DNA of 64,000 nt, from positions 16,474,598 through 16,538,597 of the forward strand of contig NC_135560.1 in NCBI RefSeq assembly GCF_964340395.1, read 5' to 3'. This document shows, one piece after another, positions 13,701 to 49,500 of the stretch (its first letter is position 1; every line of letters starts with the position of its first letter). Origin of the DNA: Glandiceps talaboti. Its lineage: Eukaryota; Hemichordata; Enteropneusta; Spengelidae. The position numbers and the translations under genes were made by a program. Under the pieces are notes generated by a model. It was not told the origin of the DNA and made no database searches. It saw only the letters and a program-made list of their open reading frames with translations.

Positions 13701-15832
13701 TATCCACATGTGAATTTTAAATTTTTGAACCATTACAACTCTTACCTTTGACTTTCCATCCATGCCCATGAACAGTTCCACAAATGTAACTTCTCCAACT
13801 ACAGGGAAATAAGAACACCATATAGACCATCAATATTGTTGCAGCGTAAACCATTCCAACTCTAATTCACTACCAATCACTAATACAACCAGATGGAACT
13901 ATAACACATTTTTGTCAAGCGTTATTTTATTCTCAGCACAGACAGAATGCAGTGTAGTTGAACAACAGTGGTGGTTAGAAACACAAGTTTGGTGTATGCT
14001 AGGAGGCAAGCCAAAGCCAAACTCATTTTCATAAGTACTACATTATTCCCACTATTTCAGATGACAAGAATTGTTTGATAACAAGTGCACAGTTACTGTA
14101 CAGTATTTATGCAAAAACTAAATGGCATCAAAGATACACCATTGTCTTAAATATTAAGGGATTATTCATGTTTTCTTAAAGTACACAAATCAGACTTACT
14201 TTTGTCTCTAAAGAGATCTTTAATTTGTTGCCATTTCATTTCATATGGTACATTGCTGATAAAAACACGATATGATGTACTACGGTTGTCTCTCCTGTCT
14301 CGGTCTTTATCTCTGTCTCTCCTGTCTCTATCGCGGCCACTACTTCGCCTCCTGTCACGGTCCCTGTCTCCGCGACGGTCACGATCTCTGTCAGTATGTC
14401 GCTTGCTGCTATCACCTCTTGGAGATCGAGATCTTGACCTTCTTACAGGTGACCTAGCTGCTTCTTCTTCTTCTTTTTCTCTGAGATACCAAAAACATGA
14501 CTTTTTAGTACATGTAGTGACATTGATATGTTTGTACTTCACAGCAAAGACTGTCAATGAAAGAAAATTATCACTTTGTGTGGAACTGATGTGATATGAA
14601 GTTCCCACAAAGTTTTTAGAATTTCAATATCACTTTACCAATACCATGCAGTATGAGGCAACACTAACTTCAGTACAGAGTCAGGAATATTGGCAGTGAT
14701 ATACTATATATATGTTCTCAGACTATAGACCCTATGCATAAGTGTACATGTATGTCCTATGCTCAGAATGAGAATGGAGTGATCATCTCAGACCTGATTT
14801 ACCTGAGTCAGTACTCAACTCAAGTCAGAGTTACTTTGGACTACATCAGGTGACAATTTTCCAAAGTAATCACCTACATGTACTGCAAAAATATTCTTCT
14901 AAGACATGGATACACCACACTTGGTCACCTATTTAAGCCTTTTTTAAAAAGTTTTTTTTTTTTTCTAAATGAAACCCAATAAAAAATATAGAAGGACCAG
15001 TACAAAGATGACAAGATTCAAGAATTACAAATTTCACCTATTTCCATTTAGTCCGAGGTGGCTCTGACTTGAGTACAGTCAGATATCAATACCGACAAAT
15101 TTATCTGAATACGTCAAGTCAGAGCCTCCTTGGACTAATTCCCATTGTGATGGTAAAACATGGCAGGCAAGCATTATCAATGCTATACACAAAGGAACGT
15201 CACATCCAATAAACAACAAATCTATGTATGATTATGGTTCTGTTCTGTTGAGCAAATTTAAGTCAGAACTTGGTGGAGAAAGGCTGGTCAACCAACTCTA
15301 GAATTTGGAAGTTAAAATCTAATATGTACTTAACCCTTTTTATTCCCAGAAACCGACAATAATTTATGTATCCAAAATGTGCCATTTCACATTTTCAGTC
15401 ATGACCAGACAAACATGCATTCATATCTCCCGGGTCCTATTTGAATGTCATTTGGATGGCTGTATAGAAACTTCCATGTTTAAAAACATAACTGACCAGT
15501 ACAATTTACTTTGTTTCGTGTTTCTGACAAGGAAAAATACATATCACTGACACAATAAGACGGGATACGGTTGTGGCGTCTTTTTACATTCACTTCAAAC
15601 TACTTGAACAATAAGGAAACGCTGCATGGTCCATCGAGAAGCCATGAAAATGTGGGTATGCATTTCCTTGAACAAAATGTCGTGCATTTGGCATAAAATA
15701 TATCTGCACTGTTAATTAATGGATTAATTACCCATTTTGGTCATCTTGAACAAAATCTACTGCGTAATTTTGTTCTTCAGATCCAATTTCTGCACCGATA
15801 GAGCCGTCTCCGAGCTCCTCAACGTCTGCCAT
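5677..15832 (-). CDS. HNRNPM: HNRNPM/MYEF2-type RNA-binding protein, 3 RRMs, 15 coding exons, 630 aa
   Basis: A nuclear pre-mRNA-binding and splicing-regulator family protein. Coding exons in transcript order are 15832-15732, 14480-14200, 13798-13746, 13322-13315, 12766-12673, 12241-11897, 11641-11488, 11018-10969, 10595-10550, 10137-9988, 8902-8816, 7786-7476, 7084-7033, 6674-6576 and 5738-5677. They sum to 1,893 nt, an exact multiple of three, ending in TAG. Domain order: acidic start (1-33); RS/RD-rich segment (about 35-103); RRM1 (about 104-178); Gly/Met-rich stretch; RRM2 (about 287-363); long Gly/Met/Ser linker (about 378-550); RRM3 (about 554-630). RNP1-like motifs KGCGVAEF, RGMAIIEF and KGCGTVRF mark the three RRMs. 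The three-RRM plan with a Gly/Met linker between RRM2 and RRM3 is diagnostic of HNRNPM/MYEF2; human HNRNPM is longer (about 730 aa). The start ATG is the first in frame, in the context CCAAAATGG. The gene is head-to-head with POLR3A. Two introns are U12-type and one exon is 8 nt long. Confidence 0.93.
5739..6575 (-). other. HNRNPM: U12-type GT-AG intron inside RRM3
   Basis: The 5' splice site is GTATCCTTTC and the 3' end is AG. The branch-site match ATCCTTAAC lies about 15 nt upstream of that AG (consensus TTCCTTRAY). The intron is phase 1 and 837 bp long. Confidence 0.88.
8816..10595 (-). CDS. HNRNPM: HNRNPM-like exons 9-11: Gly/Met/Ser-rich linker
   Basis: Exon 9 (10595-10550) encodes DKLSRDDKDLEPPLP. 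Exon 10 (10137-9988) and exon 11 (8902-8816) encode low-complexity Gly-rich repeats such as GLGGSGLGGLGG and GMGGTGTGGMG. Exon 11 is 87 nt in phase 1-1, so it could be skipped without a frameshift. In vertebrate HNRNPM this region carries many MERMG-type repeats. Here the unit is a simpler G-G-M/L. Confidence 0.88.
10969..12241 (-). CDS. HNRNPM: HNRNPM-like exons 6-8: first Gly/Met stretch and RRM2
   Basis: Exon 6 (12241-11897) encodes a basic linker, a GGMGGLGGMGG-type repeat and the start of RRM2 (TNTIFVSN). Exon 7 (11641-11488) continues with LDYKVTWQKIKDIF and the RNP1 motif RGMAIIEF. It stops one base into a Ser codon at the U12 donor GTATCCTTT. Exon 8 (11018-10969) completes RRM2 with MFNGQKLFDRPMRIRM. 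Confidence 0.9.
11019..11487 (-). other. HNRNPM: U12-type GT-AG intron inside RRM2
   Basis: The 5' splice site is GTATCCTTTAC. The branch site TTCCTTGAT is a perfect consensus match about 13 nt before the AG. The intron is phase 1 and 469 bp long. Confidence 0.9.
12673..13798 (-). CDS. HNRNPM: HNRNPM-like exons 3-5: remainder of RRM1, including an 8-nt microexon
   Basis: Exon 3 (13798-13746) ends in DGKSK. Exon 4 is GGTTGTGG at 13322-13315, between the acceptor ATCAG and the donor GTAAGTTATC. Exon 5 (12766-12673) starts with a T that completes the third codon. Together they read GKSK-GCG-VAEF, which restores the RNP1 motif of RRM1. Without the 8 nt the frame breaks and RNP1 loses its core, so the microexon is strongly supported. 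Confidence 0.85.
14200..15832 (-). CDS. HNRNPM: HNRNPM-like exons 1-2: acidic start, RS/RD-rich tract, start of RRM1
   Basis: Exon 1 (15832-15732) encodes MADVEELGDGSIG and a short acidic segment and ends in phase 2. Exon 2 (14480-14200) adds a Glu run, then SR dipeptides (RRSRSRSPRG) and a long Arg/Asp mixed-charge tract, then the first half of RRM1 with the RNP2 motif VFISNV. It ends in phase 1 at a GTAAGT donor. Mixed-charge R/D and RS tracts are known nuclear-speckle-targeting sequences in splicing factors. I recall no comparable tract in vertebrate HNRNPM. Confidence 0.9.
14813..14843. mobile_element. Fragment of the TTAGTCC foldback element
   Basis: One arm only, containing AACTCAAGTCAGAG and TTGGACTA, matching the termini of the elements at 15,048-15,138 and 17,014-17,402. 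No convincing partner arm was found next to it. Confidence 0.5.
15048..15138. mobile_element. Short foldback (MITE-like) element, TTAGTCC family
   Basis: Two arms of about 38 bp are inverted, with a loop of about 15 nt. The left arm starts TTAGTCCGAGG and the right arm ends TTGGACTAA. Both arms carry GGCTCTGACTTGA or its complement. It lies in intron 1 of the HNRNPM-like gene. Confidence 0.7.
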
Positions 15833-16199
15833 TTTGGTCCGCGTGTGTGCACCTCGTACAAAGACAATTTTAACAAAGGTCTATATAATTTCTCTGTATA
15901 ATACAGGATCATGGTAACGATTTAAAGTTATTTAAGGAAGATAATATTGATAAAAATAAACTGCTTTTTTCGATAGCATTGAAAATAAACATACAGTTAT
16001 TATGACAATATTCTAAAATATTGTGAACGAGGACAACATCCGGTTCATGCTGAAATCGATGTGAAACAAGTGTTGGATCTGATGTGAATGCTAGAACTGG
16101 TGGAAGAGAGATGAACTTACATGTTGGACGTTGACTGGGAGTTGTTACAGCTACCAACATCCAAAATTACAAAGCAGGCAACCACTAAAGTCTTCCAAA
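15833..16199. promoter_or_regulatory. Probable bidirectional promoter between the HNRNPM-like gene and POLR3A
   Basis: The two start codons diverge with only 367 bp between them, so the core promoters and both 5' UTRs must lie here unless upstream non-coding exons exist. Both ATGs sit inside the same 9-mer, CCAAAATGG, which resembles the YY1-type AANATGGC element often found at start sites of housekeeping genes. No TATA box is obvious. Confidence 0.6.
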
Positions 16200-41118
<24,919 letters not shown>

Positions 41119-41255
41119 CACACAAGAAAGCAGGAAATATGACTTGTTTGTTCAAGCCATGAACTTCATTCAGCTGACGCTAGCCATGTTCAACATGATG
41201 GAAATCACTTATTTACAAGAAGCTTATGTTTATTAGTCTATTCAAATTATGTAAT

Positions 41256-41261
41256 AATAAA
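41256..41261 (+). terminator. Candidate poly(A) signal of POLR3A
   Basis: AATAAA 138 bp after the POLR3A stop codon, the first such hexamer downstream on this strand. The cleavage site itself cannot be seen. Confidence 0.5.
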
Positions 41262-42045
41262 GCAAATTTATACTGTGCCTGTTCTCTGAAGCGCTCCAGG
41301 CGCAGACACAGAGCTATTAGCAAAATGAGTGGATACTGTAACTGAGAAACAATTTGAAAACATGGAAGGATGTAGAGAGAAGTGTGTAGGTGAGTGAGAG
41401 TTAAGATTGAAATAGGTAAGTTTTACGGGCAGCGTGAAAGTAAGACTTCGAGTGAGAGTGATGAAGAGTGTGAGTAAGTCAGTTCCAAATTGAAGGAGCT
41501 GTGTAAGAAAAGGAACACTCACCAGTGACAAATGGTGTCATTAGGATGCGGATTAGACCTAAGTTGTACTAAACAAACACTATTTTTAGAGAAGTTTGTT
41601 AGTGATTTTTGGTTTTGGTTGATGTCTATTTAAGGTAAATGTCAACCAAAATAGTCTTAAATTCATATCTTGACAAAGACTTGTTTGAAAAGATTTGTAA
41701 ATGACCAATATTGTTTAACTATCTTTTCTCATGACAGCATTTACTTGAACCATATTTACTGATAGGTAACTCTTTGGTACTCTGCTGTACTACGCCCCTT
41801 GTTGGTGTTTAACTCTTTGATACTCTTCTGTACTATGCCCCTTGTTGGTGCTTTCATAAGTGTCTGCACCACCTACCAGGTAGAGAGAGAGGGCTATGTC
41901 ATCAATGATTGAAGGCTTGTCATGATCAAGAGTTCTCGCACGTACGTTTTTTTGTGAACAGAATATACAATTGCATACATTTTGTAAATAAAGTACATAG
42001 AACCTAAATGACATTAAGAGTGTCGTCAATCATACTACATGTATG

Positions 42046-42429
42046 CCAAGATTATGCAACCCATAACACCCGTCACCTCACCCTAAGCCAATATTATGCA
42101 ACCCATAACACCCAAGTCATTGCATCGTATGCCAATATTATGCAACCCATAACACCCAAGTTATTTCATTGTATGCCAATATTATGCAACCCATAACACC
42201 CGTCATTTTATCATATGCCAATATTATGCAACCCATAACACCCGTCATTTTATCATATGCCAATATTATGCAACCCTTAACACCCGTCATTTCATCACAT
42301 GCCAAGATTATGTAACCCATAGGACCCGTCATTGCATCGTATGCCAATATTATGCAACCCATAACACCTGTCATTTCATCGTATGCTAATATTATGCAAC
42401 CCATAACACCCAAGTCATTGCATCATCTG
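42046..42429. repeat. 42-44-bp minisatellite, 9 units (copy 1)
   Basis: Nine units built on CCAATATTATGCAACCCATA followed by a variable ACACCYGTCATTTYATC segment. On the minus strand it reads as a 14-residue peptide repeat, an artefact of the unit length being a multiple of three. Confidence 0.93.
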
Positions 42430-44165
42430 CCATTGTCATTTGTAAATGTTAATATCAAAGGTGAAATAAAAGTGTTATTACTTGAGAAACTATGAGCCTG
42501 ATCACTAATTATGTAACCAATCTGGAAACAGTTATCACTACAGAGCAGGTAAATGGGGGGAGAACCCTGATTAGTAATTTGCTGAAATCATAGGTTGGAA
42601 CCAACTACATGTACCGGTATTCTCTAAAGGCCGAGGGGAACCCTGATTATTAGGTGAAATCTTATTAGGGTGGGACCCACTACTCTAAAAAGCTCTGGTT
42701 AGAACATACCCTGATTATTAAGAGAAATGATAGAGTGGAACCCACTACTCTATAATGGTTTGATGAGAACCCTGATGAGAACTCAGGTGAAATTGGTTGA
42801 ATTTGTGGTCTGTGACATACTGGATTAGATCACGTGACCCAAGTGAAACGATTTCTTCTGGCTGATTTCAATACACATCATAATAATCTTGAGGATTGAC
42901 AAATAAAACAGTGGCACAAACTGGGCTTGATTTACCCCGGCCCTCCTTTGCAATTACTGAAGGCTCCCTAACCTCGGACCTTCCACTGTCAGCTGACTGG
43001 GCGACGAATATGACATATCTATACAGTTGGTAAATATGTGTTTGACAATAATGAGAGATCAAGTATGGAACAAATAACAGGTGCAGTCACCTCCATGAGT
43101 CAACGAACCAGTTCTTGTTCTTAACTGGGCGGGCATTTTTTGATCGGTAGCGAGAGGGGAGCCAACAATAAATAATTAAAGCGGGGGTGTGGGTAGGTAG
43201 GTCGGTAGATTTAGAAAAAAGAAACACATTTTGTTTTGCGCAATATTTTCGAGCAACGCCGTATTTCATATTGTAAATGGAAAGAGCGTTCAGATATCTT
43301 CAGAATAAATATATCAAAGTAGTTGATAAACTAAGTATGAACTTTGACATTCATATTTCGAATTCACTGATGTACAAACAGAAAAGTTAATTATTTTCAT
43401 GACATGCTAACATTGTTTTTGTGTGTTTATCTGTCTGCCTGGTAGGTTTTGGGAAATTCAAGGACGGCAAGCAAACTAATCCAAAATATTAAACTACTAC
43501 ATCCTCATCCATATGGCTAGGTGTGCTTAGAGCATACAGAAGATTGTTATCGCCACAGTTATGCGCAGTGCACTTCAAACGTTAAACTTTGTAGAATTTA
43601 TCGGACATAATGATATAAATCATGTATATTGACCTCCACGTGTACTTTAGCTTTGCTTGGGTGGCCACGGTGAAATTAGATCACCTGACGACTACTACTA
43701 AATATAGTGTTGTACGTTGTTGGAGTGAATGGTGGGAAATTATTGGTTGATATTGGCTTTTATAACAGGTGAGCAGCCTAGAATTTATCCTTGGAATGAT
43801 AGATCTTTAGATAGTACATAGACCCTTCGCTGGTGGAGGGTCTATGGATAGTAATATAAGTGAACAGACACATATTCCTATTACTACAACAACAGAAACC
43901 ACACGAGTCGGAGTTTTGGTGTTACTAAGTGACATGCTCTCCACAACTGAGGCACGATTTGAAAATATGTCTATTTTAATTAGACATGTAAGGCAGGGAA
44001 GCTTTGAACAATTACATGTATTTCGGAAATTACCACATACACACATGTTAAAATGCTATCAGACATGAAAAGGGACACGGCACAGGCATTTGCTTCCGGA
44101 GTTATGTCTCTGAATATTTCTATCAGAATACAGTAAAATGTCGATAATATCGTTAATATTGATGT

Positions 44166-44347
44166 ACTTAACCAACTATATATGAAAGGGGTAAAATTAC
44201 ACTTGTTTCTGTGATCGCGCAGGTTTACTCACCATGAAAGAAGACACAAGGTATGAACTTAACCAACTATATATGAAAGGGGTAAAATTACACTAGTTTC
44301 TGTGATCGCGCAGGTTTACTCACCATGAAAGAAGACACAAGGTATGA
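44166..44347. repeat. 91-bp tandem duplication private to copy 1
   Basis: A 91-bp unit starting ACTTAACCAACTATATATGA occurs twice with one mismatch seen. Copy 2 has it once, at about 60,474-60,560. Confidence 0.9.
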
Positions 44348-45339
44348 ACGGCAGCCACCATTACCGTACATAAACATGGACTTTCAACCGGCCGTTCTAC
44401 TGGGCAAACATTTCGAAATTTTTACCTTTCGTACGTCTCTTCCTAGTTTCCAAATTTCCTAAGTTTTGTTTTGTTTTGTTTGTCACACGGTTCCTGAGTG
44501 CACTGTGGTACTAGACACTCCGAATAAAATATCCTTCCTATTCCACTTTGTAAAATCTGGCCCTCCCCGATATGACACCCGAATAATTCCATGCCTTCCA
44601 CTCAGTGTAATTACTGAAGGCTCCCTTAATACAGTATAGCTACCTTGTCTGTGACAGTATATAGTTTCGTATTCCTGCTTATAGAAGGAGTTGTGTTCCT
44701 TTTATTGGACATTTTCAGAATCGAGTCCCAACTTACGTAGTCTCCAAACAACACAGTAACGTAAAGTAGGCTAATAAAGTCGAATCAATTGACAGACAAT
44801 GATTTGTAATATCAACAAAACAAATGTTCGTGCGAAAAAAACTAATTTCTATTAGTAAAGTTCATGTTGTTATTGACACATTTGTATCATTATTTTTATG
44901 CTATAAATCAATGTTTTTATTCGTAAATTTCATGTTACTATTCGTCAATGTCTATATGTGCTTTCATGTATTTGTTCGTCAAAAGTATAATTTATATTGC
45001 TATTCGTTATACCTTACGTCCACACATGCTATATGATCCTTGTCTGTGTACCACCCTATTTCAGTTGTACCACAGACAAAGGAGAATTTTCTTCCTAAGT
45101 TGTTTGTGGTTGTACACAAGAGCGTTATAGCAGGGACGTATAAACAGTTTACATATCCCTGGTTAATTTATAGTGAGTCATTTGTGATATGCAAATTAGG
45201 TCTAGAAATTACAATTTTGGTGAAAAACATATATCTTGAAATTAAACTGCATGGTGAATGGGGTTGAAACTTGGTAGAGTGATGTTTCTGGAGGTGTTAT
45301 TCTGCCGTTGTTGTTGAAAACAATATATTTGACACAATT

Positions 45340-45620
45340 GGCCCTAGCAACCATGACCAACCCCCCAGCAACAGTGAAATGATGATGCATATTTACAAAG
45401 ATAACAAAGGGATGGGTAAGTAAGTGAATGCAGCTTCAAAAAATGTAGGCAAATATGCCTAGCAACAGGACCACAACCATAGGAATAGTTACATGTAAAT
45501 GATGGTATATATTGCAAAAATGAAAACTGGGAAGTGTAGGAAAGTTAAGAAACATTCGAAAAATGTATGTAAATAGGCTAAGCAACAAGACCATGCCCAT
45601 AGCAACAGCCAAATACAGTT
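45340..45620. repeat. Degenerate ~120-bp tandem repeat
   Basis: Three diverged units each start with C(C/T)(T/A)AGCAAC and a following GACCA motif. The same array is present in copy 2 at about 61,580-61,850. Confidence 0.65.
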
Positions 45621-46555
45621 GTGCTACATTGATGCTATTTTGTGTAATGGTGACTATAATACAAAAGTACAATATTTTACCAACTTTCTGTGCGAAATAT
45701 GTTCTATAATGTGTGTGAGTCATCATGTGAAACCACTAACCACTTAATTACTTTGCTAAAACAAAACTACATAGTGGAAGGGCTGAACAGCCGAACCACT
45801 TCTACACGTTACAAAAAAAACAAAAAACAAAACAAAAACAAACAAAAAAAACAGTGGAGCTATTCTGACTGATAAGTTGCTTGTACAGAAGGTAAAAATG
45901 GAATAATGTTGGTAACATTTTGACTTCTATTTCAGAACTTTGCCTGGAGACCCAAGATTATATATTTTTTATTTTACCTCCTTTGTAAACAAGCTAACAG
46001 CGTATATTTAAACAGTTTATTACCAATGCACATTTCATGTTAAATGCATATTGTTGATAAAATAATTATTATTATTCACACATTTCTCAGGAAAGTGCCT
46101 CTGGAAATTCCAAAAATATTTAGGAAGCTGACGGCACAACAATTCTCACGTAACTTTTATTGTCATTGACCATATGTTATCCATATTTCCAATCCAGCAA
46201 GATTGTTTTGTGTCCACATTGCTCAAAGAAAGCATTGTGTAATGCAGGACTGTTTGTCAATCAAGTTGCTGTTCATCGAGTAGCAACATGAATGATCATA
46301 TCACATTTTATAACTGAAATCTGAAACTTGGCAAAAATCTTAAAATAAAATGAAAATAATCATACATCGATATTCGCAAATTATTTTTATTTATATCTTT
46401 TTATTTGGAGGTTGTCTGCAAGACTGCAGATGTCGTGTACACTTGAGCAGTGATCCTGCCATCTTTCCTGTGTGTACGTCAGAGTCAACCAGTCTACACC
46501 AAGCTTCAGAATCACTGTCTCCTTGTTGCTACGCTTCCATCACCGGACCATTATC

Positions 46556-49500
46556 ATGCCATGTGCACAGACAATTTTCAAAATAGCAAAACATAGGACT
46601 ATGTTAACGATATTTATGTCAGTGGTACTCCTAACTATTTTGCTATTGGCTACAATCACCAATTCCTATACAACTAATATTAACCTTACCAGGATACCAG
46701 CATACTTTCCAAGGTATGATACCGTTATATTATAATTGTGTTATTTTTTATTGAGGTTCAGTAGTGTTATAGGCATGGCAAAGTGTCTGTCCACCTATCT
46801 GACTGTCGAGATCTGCCTGTCTGTCTGTCTGTCTGTCTGTCTGCAATGTACATGTGTTTAATTAAGTAAAGTCAAAACCCACTGGACTGAGTTCATATCA
46901 CACTGTACTGAATGTCTGCCTTATTTGTAGTGAACTTACTGTATAACTAGAAACCATATAGGGACTCAATTCAAGTATCTATCCCAGTATTATCAGGTGT
47001 AAGCTTTCTTTTTAAGACTTTAACCCTGATGTTGATCCTCAGGATCTAATTATCAAAACCAAGCCATTTCTTACATATCACAGACACTTTGTGCCCCGGT
47101 AGTATATATTTGTTGCTAACAATTTATCATGCCACCATTCTCACATAGAACAAAGTAATTAAGGGCGACTGTGTCTTCTACAAAGATTTTTAGTAAATGT
47201 TTCCTAATAATTTCACAACCAGACATAAATGTTTGCATCTATCAGTTCATTCATCACAAATGATGGTGTTGCTTATGATTGTCTTTTGAATGGCTAAGTA
47301 AGGCTTCTGAAGGTCAACTGAAGGCCTTCAAAAGGCTAAATTAGCCATCATATTTGGTATGTGAGTGCAAAATGGCCACCCAATACAAATATGTTAATCT
47401 CAAAATATCAATCCTTTCAGGAGGGCATATACAAACTTATACCTTGCAGAAAAATATCCTTCATAACCAATATGTATAATCAATATGTACCAGGCACTCA
47501 ATTAAGAGTATGTTTATAATAATTGGTGTATTCTATACATTCTTCAAGGCCATATTTTTAGGACAAATGGGAATATTAATGACAAATTTTTGTTTGTATC
47601 ATATATGGTTTCTACCATAGGAAATCTCAATGTATTTTTTTCACGACTGATAGATTGTTCGTAACTTTTTATGTAGATAAATATGATAGCAACATTTTAT
47701 CCTAGCAGGTGAAGTGAATAAAGAATGCATATATTATTCAATACTTTGTTCCAGATTCATGAATGTTACACCAGCAAAAGCTTTCAGTGGAGAGACTGGT
47801 AATAAAACTACAGTCAAACAACTAAATGATTCCATATCTCTATCAAGGTAAAATACAGATTTCTAAACTTCTCAGCAGAGCACTTACCTAAACCACCATC
47901 ACTGAGCATGTCTTAATTCTCAAGGTGAAAAAATAAACCACTAACAATTGTCATTAGTTCAGTTAACATAACAATATGATATAAGCAAAACATTGTCTGG
48001 CTCAATAACAATCTTACCAACAGTGCTACATTTTATCATCTGGCTCAACAGAAATCTCACCAACAGTGCTACACATTTTATCATCTAGCTAATCTTACCA
48101 CTAGACAGTGCTACATTTTATCATCTGGTTCAACAAAAATCTTACTAACAATGATATACTTTATCCTCTGGTTAAATAAAATGTTACCAACAGAGATGTG
48201 TTGAGCACGATGATAAAGTGTAGCAATGTTAGTAAGACTTTTGTCGTGCCAGGTGATAAAATGTTACTATGTTGATAAGATTTTATTGAGCTAAATATTT
48301 TGTTTCAGGTTTAGTGATTTTCATTGTAGTTAAGTGTGTTTACATTTATCTGATTTTAAGAAAAACAAATATTTTCTGAAAAGAAGGGAAAAGAATAATT
48401 AGGTGGCTGAAGTTTAACTAAGAATGTTTCTGTAAATTTAACCCTCGATAATATAATATCATTTGCAGTGATTTTGAATTGATCATATATAACCCATTTG
48501 TACTTGTACACAAACAGTATCACACGTGAACATACAGAGGACATGGATATATGTATCAATGTGACACTAAAATACCAACCTATGATGAAAGAAGAAAATA
48601 TCAACAAATTAACAAAAGCTATTGTAGAAAGCTTACATCTGCCATGGAAACAAAATGATTCCAGCAGAGACAAAATACGGTAAGTCTATTAAGAGAACTA
48701 GTCCAAAAGAGAACAAACTATTAAGTTAAAAACATGGACTTTGACTATGTTGTTCACATTATTTTTTCAAGTGGAGAAACAGTAAAGTTGTTGTTTTTAT
48801 CATTGACTATCCAAAATAAATAGCCCTTTCTCATCCATCATGGCAACTTACACAATAATACCCCAGCATACCTCCAACCCATAGTTGCTATGAAAAAGTA
48901 ATGAAAAAGGCAGGGCCAATCTAATCATGTGCAAGGACTAACAATACTAATATATAATAATATAATAATAATAATGTTGCTTTTTATGTAGCACTTTTTT
49001 GTATTTAAAAGCTTTTTATTGGAGCATAAAAAGTTATACATAACAGGTCTTGACAGTATCTGGATAAAACACAAAAGGATTTCTTTATGTAGCACTTTCC
49101 CACTCTGTGCTCAAGTGCTTTACAATTTTCCATGTTGTTTCCTGTAAGAAGTTGGTTAGCTAGTAAGGCAACCATTATATATTTTTTTGATAGTATTCAG
49201 TTCAATAGTTATAAATTGTGGCATATGCCAGAATTTTGCCTCTGGCACAAAAAGCTCAGATTTTTGTAATACGCCATATTTGCATTTCCAAAGTTCCAGC
49301 TATTTCATAAGTGCTGATCACAAGATGATGACCAAGATATAGCAAAATGAGGGTTACAATTGGGTCATTACTGCTGATTGTATGGTAGTGCACAAAGTGG
49401 TAAAAAATATGTGTAAAAGAACTCAATGTGTTATTAAAAAACTAACACAGCAGTGGTTAGGCATACTTGTTACTAATAAAACAGTACAGTTTGAACAACA

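Larger units (their letters stand above)
41452..46735. repeat. Segmental duplication, copy 1
   Basis: Collinear with 57,889-64,000, by eye about 97-98% identical over most of its length and lower in the first 120 bp. It contains no credible gene other than ST8Sia exon 1 at its right end. Small open frames conserved between the copies simply reflect recent duplication. Private to this copy are four extra minisatellite units and a 91-bp tandem duplication. A 10-bp inverted repeat (CATAGACCCT/AGGGTCTATG) near 43,818-43,847 is kept in both. Confidence 0.9.

Noticed and set aside
42046-42429. Array of conserved and variable blocks resembling a CRISPR
   Set aside because: The variable blocks are versions of one sequence, not unique spacers, and the context is a eukaryotic genome. 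It is a minisatellite.
42868-43269. Two minus-strand open frames conserved at 59,173-59,574
   Set aside because: Their conservation only reflects the recent segmental duplication. No start context, splice sites or motifs support coding.
46472-46555. Longer N-terminus for ST8Sia starting upstream of 46,556
   Set aside because: The upstream extension has no in-frame ATG. The ATG at 46,556 gives a short basic tail and a signal anchor typical of the family.
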